Assembly (NCBI GenBank): GCA_965277445.1
Contig: CBDICY010000034.1
Span: forward strand, 68,329-132,328
Direction: 5' to 3'
From: JAFMDF01 sp965277445
GTDB taxonomy: Bacteria > Bacteroidota > Bacteroidia > Chitinophagales > Saprospiraceae
Length of the DNA: 64,000 nucleotides
Both the position numbers and the translations under genes were made by a program. Shown here in pieces: positions 60,752 to 64,000 of the stretch. Position 1 is the first letter of the stretch, and each line of letters starts with the position of its first letter. Under the pieces are notes generated by a model. That model saw only the letters and a program-made list of their open reading frames with translations. It did no database searches and was not told where the DNA came from.

Positions 60752-61594
60752 ATGCAACCTGTATTTAACATAGCAAATTTAACCTGTAGCTATTTGGTGA
60801 ACCAACCTGTTCTCAAAATAGATGAACTATCGATTGAAAAAGGGAAGTTGGTTTTCATCTTGGGTGTCTCTGGGATTGGTAAAAGTACATTTATTGAGAC
60901 CTTAGGGCTCATGAACCAAACGATTGTCAATACCCCAGAAACTAAATTATCATTTTATCCTAAAGAAACTCCAATAGAAATAAAGGATTCATGGGCTAAA
61001 TCAAATGACGAACTTGCCTTTTTTAGAAATGAGCACTTTAGTTTTATTTTTCAGAACACCAATCTAATGCCCAATTTCACGGCAGGGGAAAATATGTGTA
61101 TTAGCCAATTAATAAAAGGTAAATCAATTTCAGAAGCTAAACCCAAGGTACTTGAGATAATGGAGGAACTAAATTTACCAATAGAGGTATTTGACAAAAA
61201 AATAACGGAATTATCTGGTGGACAAAGGCAGCGGTTAGCCTTTGTAAGAGCTATAACAGCAGATTTTAGTGTGCTTTTTGGAGATGAGCCTACGGGGAAT
61301 CTAGACCAAGAAACTGCTTTTAGGTTGATGACAATGCTAAAAGAAAACTTACAAAAAAACCAAAGTACAGGAATAATAGTGTCACATGATATTGACTTAT
61401 CTCTAGCTTTTGCAGACCAAATCATACTCCTCACACCACATGAAACACTTAACTATGGAATAGTAGATTTGGAAAAGATAATTTATAGAACCAATAATAA
61501 ATTTCACAATTATGACAAGTCGCCAATCTTAGACCCTAAGCAGCTGATTTATAATACACTCAATATAGAAGCCATCGAAAAATCTTATGCTTAA
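60752..61594 (+). CDS. ABC transporter ATPase, LolD/MacB/TagT type
   Basis: This 280-residue ATPase has Walker A GVSGIGKST (38-46), Q-loop (FIFQNTNLMPNFTAGEN), signature LSGGQRQRLAF, Walker B VLFGDEPTGNLD and an H-loop in IVSHDIDL. The GNLD box and the class of its permease place it in the LolD/MacB/FtsE family, which works on envelope proteins rather than on small solutes. About 50 extra C-terminal residues are unassigned. It overlaps the permease start by 8 bp. Confidence 0.9.
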   Translation: MQPVFNIANLTCSYLVNQPVLKIDELSIEKGKLVFILGVSGIGKSTFIETLGLMNQTIVNTPETKLSFYPKETPIEIKDSWAKSNDELAFFRNEHFSFIFQNTNLMPNFTAGENMCISQLIKGKSISEAKPKVLEIMEELNLPIEVFDKKITELSGGQRQRLAFVRAITADFSVLFGDEPTGNLDQETAFRLMTMLKENLQKNQSTGIIVSHDIDLSLAFADQIILLTPHETLNYGIVDLEKIIYRTNNKFHNYDKSPILDPKQLIYNTLNIEAIEKSYA

Positions 61595-63113
61595 TACTAT
61601 TATAAATATTGTCAATAAAGGTTCTGACTTTCAGCAACTCTTCTTCAAAAGGGAGCTAGAGACACTATCGGATAAAGCCAACTGGAATATTAAAAAGTTA
61701 GCGGGGATTCTCTTACTTACCTTACTCGCATTAGGTTTTTCACTAGGTGGTTTAAAACAATTAGAAAAAAGAATGTCCAATCCTTTTACCAATTGGGTCA
61801 ATCTACCCATATCTAGTACGGTAGAGGATGAACGTTCTAAAATATTATCTACTTTTCAAAATAAAATTTATAAAGATTCTTTTCTTCTAGATAATATTAG
61901 TGAATATGCTGTAACCCGAAAGCCATTTATCAATATGGACAATGGAAAGGTATATGATAAAAAAGGTAGAACTGTAGAAAGTAGTAGTATCCTTTTAGAA
62001 AAGGTACTAGAAAGCGAAAACTTGGTCAAAAACTGGACTTCTTCTAGCTCTATATTTGATAATAACGAATGTGGTATAATTGTCAAACGAGCTATGTTAG
62101 ACGATTTAGGATATAGTTTCCCTTTGAGCCAACGTCGTATCGCTCTTCAAGAAGATGATGGACGAGCTATTTTTTTAGATATTCTTGCCGTTGTAGAAGA
62201 ATTGCCTGATAGAGCAGATTTTATCTGTCATTCCGTCTTGTATAATATGCTTACTACTTCATGGGGAAACACAGGATTTATTGAACAAGAAGGCACGTTT
62301 AATATTTTACATGCTATTTCGACCAAAGAACAAAAAGAAGCAGAAACTTTAATTCAAGAAAGATTCAAAGAGTATAAGGTACGCAAAGTAAAAAGTGAGC
62401 CTATTATAATTAATGAACAAGAATCACATTACTATTATCAGATAATTTTTCATCCAATTCCTGCTAAATCCATTGATTCATTAACACAATTTTATAAGGT
62501 ATTAAATGGGAATACAGATGGTTTTAGTGATTTTATTCCTTACTATCAATATAATTGTAACAGTAGTTTTTCAACCATTAAACGGCCTCATCATATGGCG
62601 TTTAACTTCGCTCAATTAGACCAAGTAAGAAGTTTTAAAAACTTTATGCAACAGAGGTTTGAGGTAGAAGTTGATATGAACCAAGTGGAATCAAAAGAAA
62701 ATTTTTCACTTGTTTCTAATTTGACTAGACTTACAGTACTTGCGCTTATATTGTTCAGTCTTTTGAGTATTTGGTTATTTGTCAACAACCTTCTAAAGGT
62801 GCATTTAGAAAGAGTCAAACCCAACTTAGGTACGTTTAAAGCATTTGGCTTATCCAATCGTTTTCTGACTTCTGCATATCTTAAAATCATTGTTGTTTTT
62901 ATACTGATAGCTACGCTCTTTGCTTTGCTGATTGCAAGTGTAATTGCCATTATCGATTCGCTGATTAATCCAGATACTTATTTCAATTTATTCAATGGCT
63001 GGATATTATTAGCATTAATTACGCTGATGATTTTTAGCCTTATTTTTTCTAGGCAGACTATTAATCGAATTTTGGAAGATACTCCTGGGAATTTGATTTA
63101 TGGGAGGGGATGA
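61587..63113 (+). CDS. ABC permease, FtsX/MacB-like (TagS-like)
   Basis: This 508-residue protein has one membrane segment near residues 35-60 (KKLAGILLLTLLALGFSLGG). A large periplasmic domain of about 320 residues follows (with CHSVLYNMLTTSWGNTGF and YYYQIIFHPIPAKSIDSL), and then three further segments (LTVLALILFSLLSIWLFVNN, AYLKIIVVFILIATLFALLI, FNGWILLALITLMIFSLIF). The loop after the second segment, VHLERVKPNLGTFKAFGLSN, has the FtsX-family look. The 4-TM layout fits the mechanotransmission class of ABC systems, in which ATP hydrolysis drives periplasmic conformational work. It completes the ABC module with 60752-61594. Confidence 0.85.
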   Translation: MLNTIINIVNKGSDFQQLFFKRELETLSDKANWNIKKLAGILLLTLLALGFSLGGLKQLEKRMSNPFTNWVNLPISSTVEDERSKILSTFQNKIYKDSFLLDNISEYAVTRKPFINMDNGKVYDKKGRTVESSSILLEKVLESENLVKNWTSSSSIFDNNECGIIVKRAMLDDLGYSFPLSQRRIALQEDDGRAIFLDILAVVEELPDRADFICHSVLYNMLTTSWGNTGFIEQEGTFNILHAISTKEQKEAETLIQERFKEYKVRKVKSEPIIINEQESHYYYQIIFHPIPAKSIDSLTQFYKVLNGNTDGFSDFIPYYQYNCNSSFSTIKRPHHMAFNFAQLDQVRSFKNFMQQRFEVEVDMNQVESKENFSLVSNLTRLTVLALILFSLLSIWLFVNNLLKVHLERVKPNLGTFKAFGLSNRFLTSAYLKIIVVFILIATLFALLIASVIAIIDSLINPDTYFNLFNGWILLALITLMIFSLIFSRQTINRILEDTPGNLIYGRG

Positions 63114-63153
63114 TGTCGTGCTTTTTAATATAATCCTAAACAATAAACTTAAA

Positions 63154-64000
63154 ATGAAACTCAAATTAATATTATTAGGACTACTTATTTCATTTACACT
63201 TTTAGGGCAAAAGTCATCAACAGAAAAATATGATGTTTATCAAAAATTAGACTATTTATCTAGAATGTTACTTAAGCCATATATGGGCGAAAATAGAGAT
63301 TTAAGTGCAACATCTAGAGCTAAAAAAGATTATAAAAATAATCTAAAAAAATATGAAACTCTTTTTGCCTTAGATTATTCTGCCGAAGCTTTTCCAATAG
63401 TAGAAATTTTAATTAAATCAAAGGAAAAGAGACTTGTAAATCAAGATTTAATTTTCAATATTAATCAAATTAAGCTAGGAAAAGAATTTTTAATAAGTGG
63501 TAGAATCTATTTAAATAATTTACATAAGCTGTTAAATGAAAGAGGAGTAAAAAAAATAGAGGTATCAAGAAAAATTACGGGAGAATTAGATGAATCAGCA
63601 AAACTAATTAATGCCAATAAGGTATGGGAAGGAAATATCAATGGGGCAAATATTATAAATGGAGAAGGCGTATTTGTAGGTATCTTGGAACCAAATATGC
63701 TTAGATATACTCATAATTCCTTTCTTAATGATTCAGGAAATTCAAGAATTCATCATATATGGGATTTAAGCACAAATATCGACTGCGGTGCACCTTTTGA
63801 CTGTTTTTCAAATTTGGAAAATTTTGATATCCATGCAACACATGTCTCAGGAATAGCAATAGGAAGTAATGTAGAATTAGAGGTTGATGGTTTTTTTAAC
63901 GATGAAAAGGTTCAGGGAATAGCTCCATCTTCAAATATTTTGTTTGCAAGAATAAATGGGTCAACATCTCTTATAACAGCTATAAACAATATGCTAGATT
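63154..64000 (+). CDS. S8 (subtilase-like) peptidase, N-terminal part, Asp position changed to Glu
   Basis: The gene starts at ATG 63154 and runs off the window after 282 codons. A signal peptide (LKLILLGLLISFTLLGQK) and a long N-terminal region (residues 20-160) precede a subtilase domain. GVFVGILEPNMLRYTHNSF stands where the catalytic-Asp block (usually V.V.D.G) is expected, with Glu179 in place of Asp. The His block is intact as HATHVSGIA (His227). The Ser block is outside the window. The gene follows the permease by 40 bp. It could be an active variant, or an inactive one used as a binding protein. Confidence 0.8.
   Translation, partial: MKLKLILLGLLISFTLLGQKSSTEKYDVYQKLDYLSRMLLKPYMGENRDLSATSRAKKDYKNNLKKYETLFALDYSAEAFPIVEILIKSKEKRLVNQDLIFNINQIKLGKEFLISGRIYLNNLHKLLNERGVKKIEVSRKITGELDESAKLINANKVWEGNINGANIINGEGVFVGILEPNMLRYTHNSFLNDSGNSRIHHIWDLSTNIDCGAPFDCFSNLENFDIHATHVSGIAIGSNVELEVDGFFNDEKVQGIAPSSNILFARINGSTSLITAINNMLD

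Overview
The window looks like part of a large plasmid, or a plasmid-derived region, from an AT-rich marine-type Bacteroidota, probably Saprospiria or Flavobacteriia-like. The evidence is gene content. There are Bacteroidetes-type Tra proteins (TraI/J/K/M/N/O order), type IX secretion sorting domains, a PorP/SprF-type protein, GEVED/PKD-like surface proteins, LytS/LytTR signalling with a Reg_prop propeller, and almost no Shine-Dalgarno sites. No rRNA, tRNA or CRISPR array was seen.

Region 1 (1-9.3 kb) is a conjugation module on the + strand: four complete and one partial TraI-like secreted helical proteins in tandem, then TraJ, TraK, TraM, TraN and a TraO-like barrel, closed by a T9SS-exported repeat protein. 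Distinct large dyads separate several of these genes. Region 2 (9.4-23.5 kb) holds replication and maintenance. It has two unrelated iteron origins, each with its own Rep_3-type initiator, a small ParA plus ribbon-helix-helix pair, a KilA-N protein, and about 3.5 kb of scattered ACTGCAAAATGTA repeats. A BRO-family gene between the two rep genes is split by a group II intron. The intron's reverse transcriptase ORF is in turn split by a 2.5-kb serine-recombinase transposon with a TC crossover dinucleotide. Region 3 (23.5-29.4 kb) is an accessory block: ArdC-type antirestriction protein, RadC-type JAMM protein, several small conserved-looking plasmid ORFs and a SprT-like metalloprotease. It also carries two copies of a roughly 265-nt, strongly base-paired element that behaves like a structured RNA.

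Region 4 (29.6-43.3 kb) carries a propeller histidine kinase and LytTR regulator, a giant type-B T9SS surface protein with its PorP/SprF partner, and two less well understood proteins. Region 5 (43.5-64 kb) starts with a small outer-membrane barrel. It continues with a tightly packed 12-gene operon: two Ser/Thr kinases, two paralogous FHA membrane proteins, a PP2C phosphatase, a TSP3-repeat lipoprotein, a T9SS-exported Ig-like protein, an outer-membrane barrel, a TssR/vWA-like protein, an ABC ATPase, an FtsX/MacB-like permease and an S8 peptidase cut by the window end.

The two most interesting items are the duplicated structured element at 25.1 and 27.9 kb, whose two copies show compensatory base changes, and the kinase-FHA-phosphatase-lipoprotein-ABC operon. 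The operon resembles in composition the threonine phosphorylation pathway (PpkA/PppA/Fha plus TagQRST) of type VI secretion, but no T6SS structural gene is visible here. Functions given for these two are inference.
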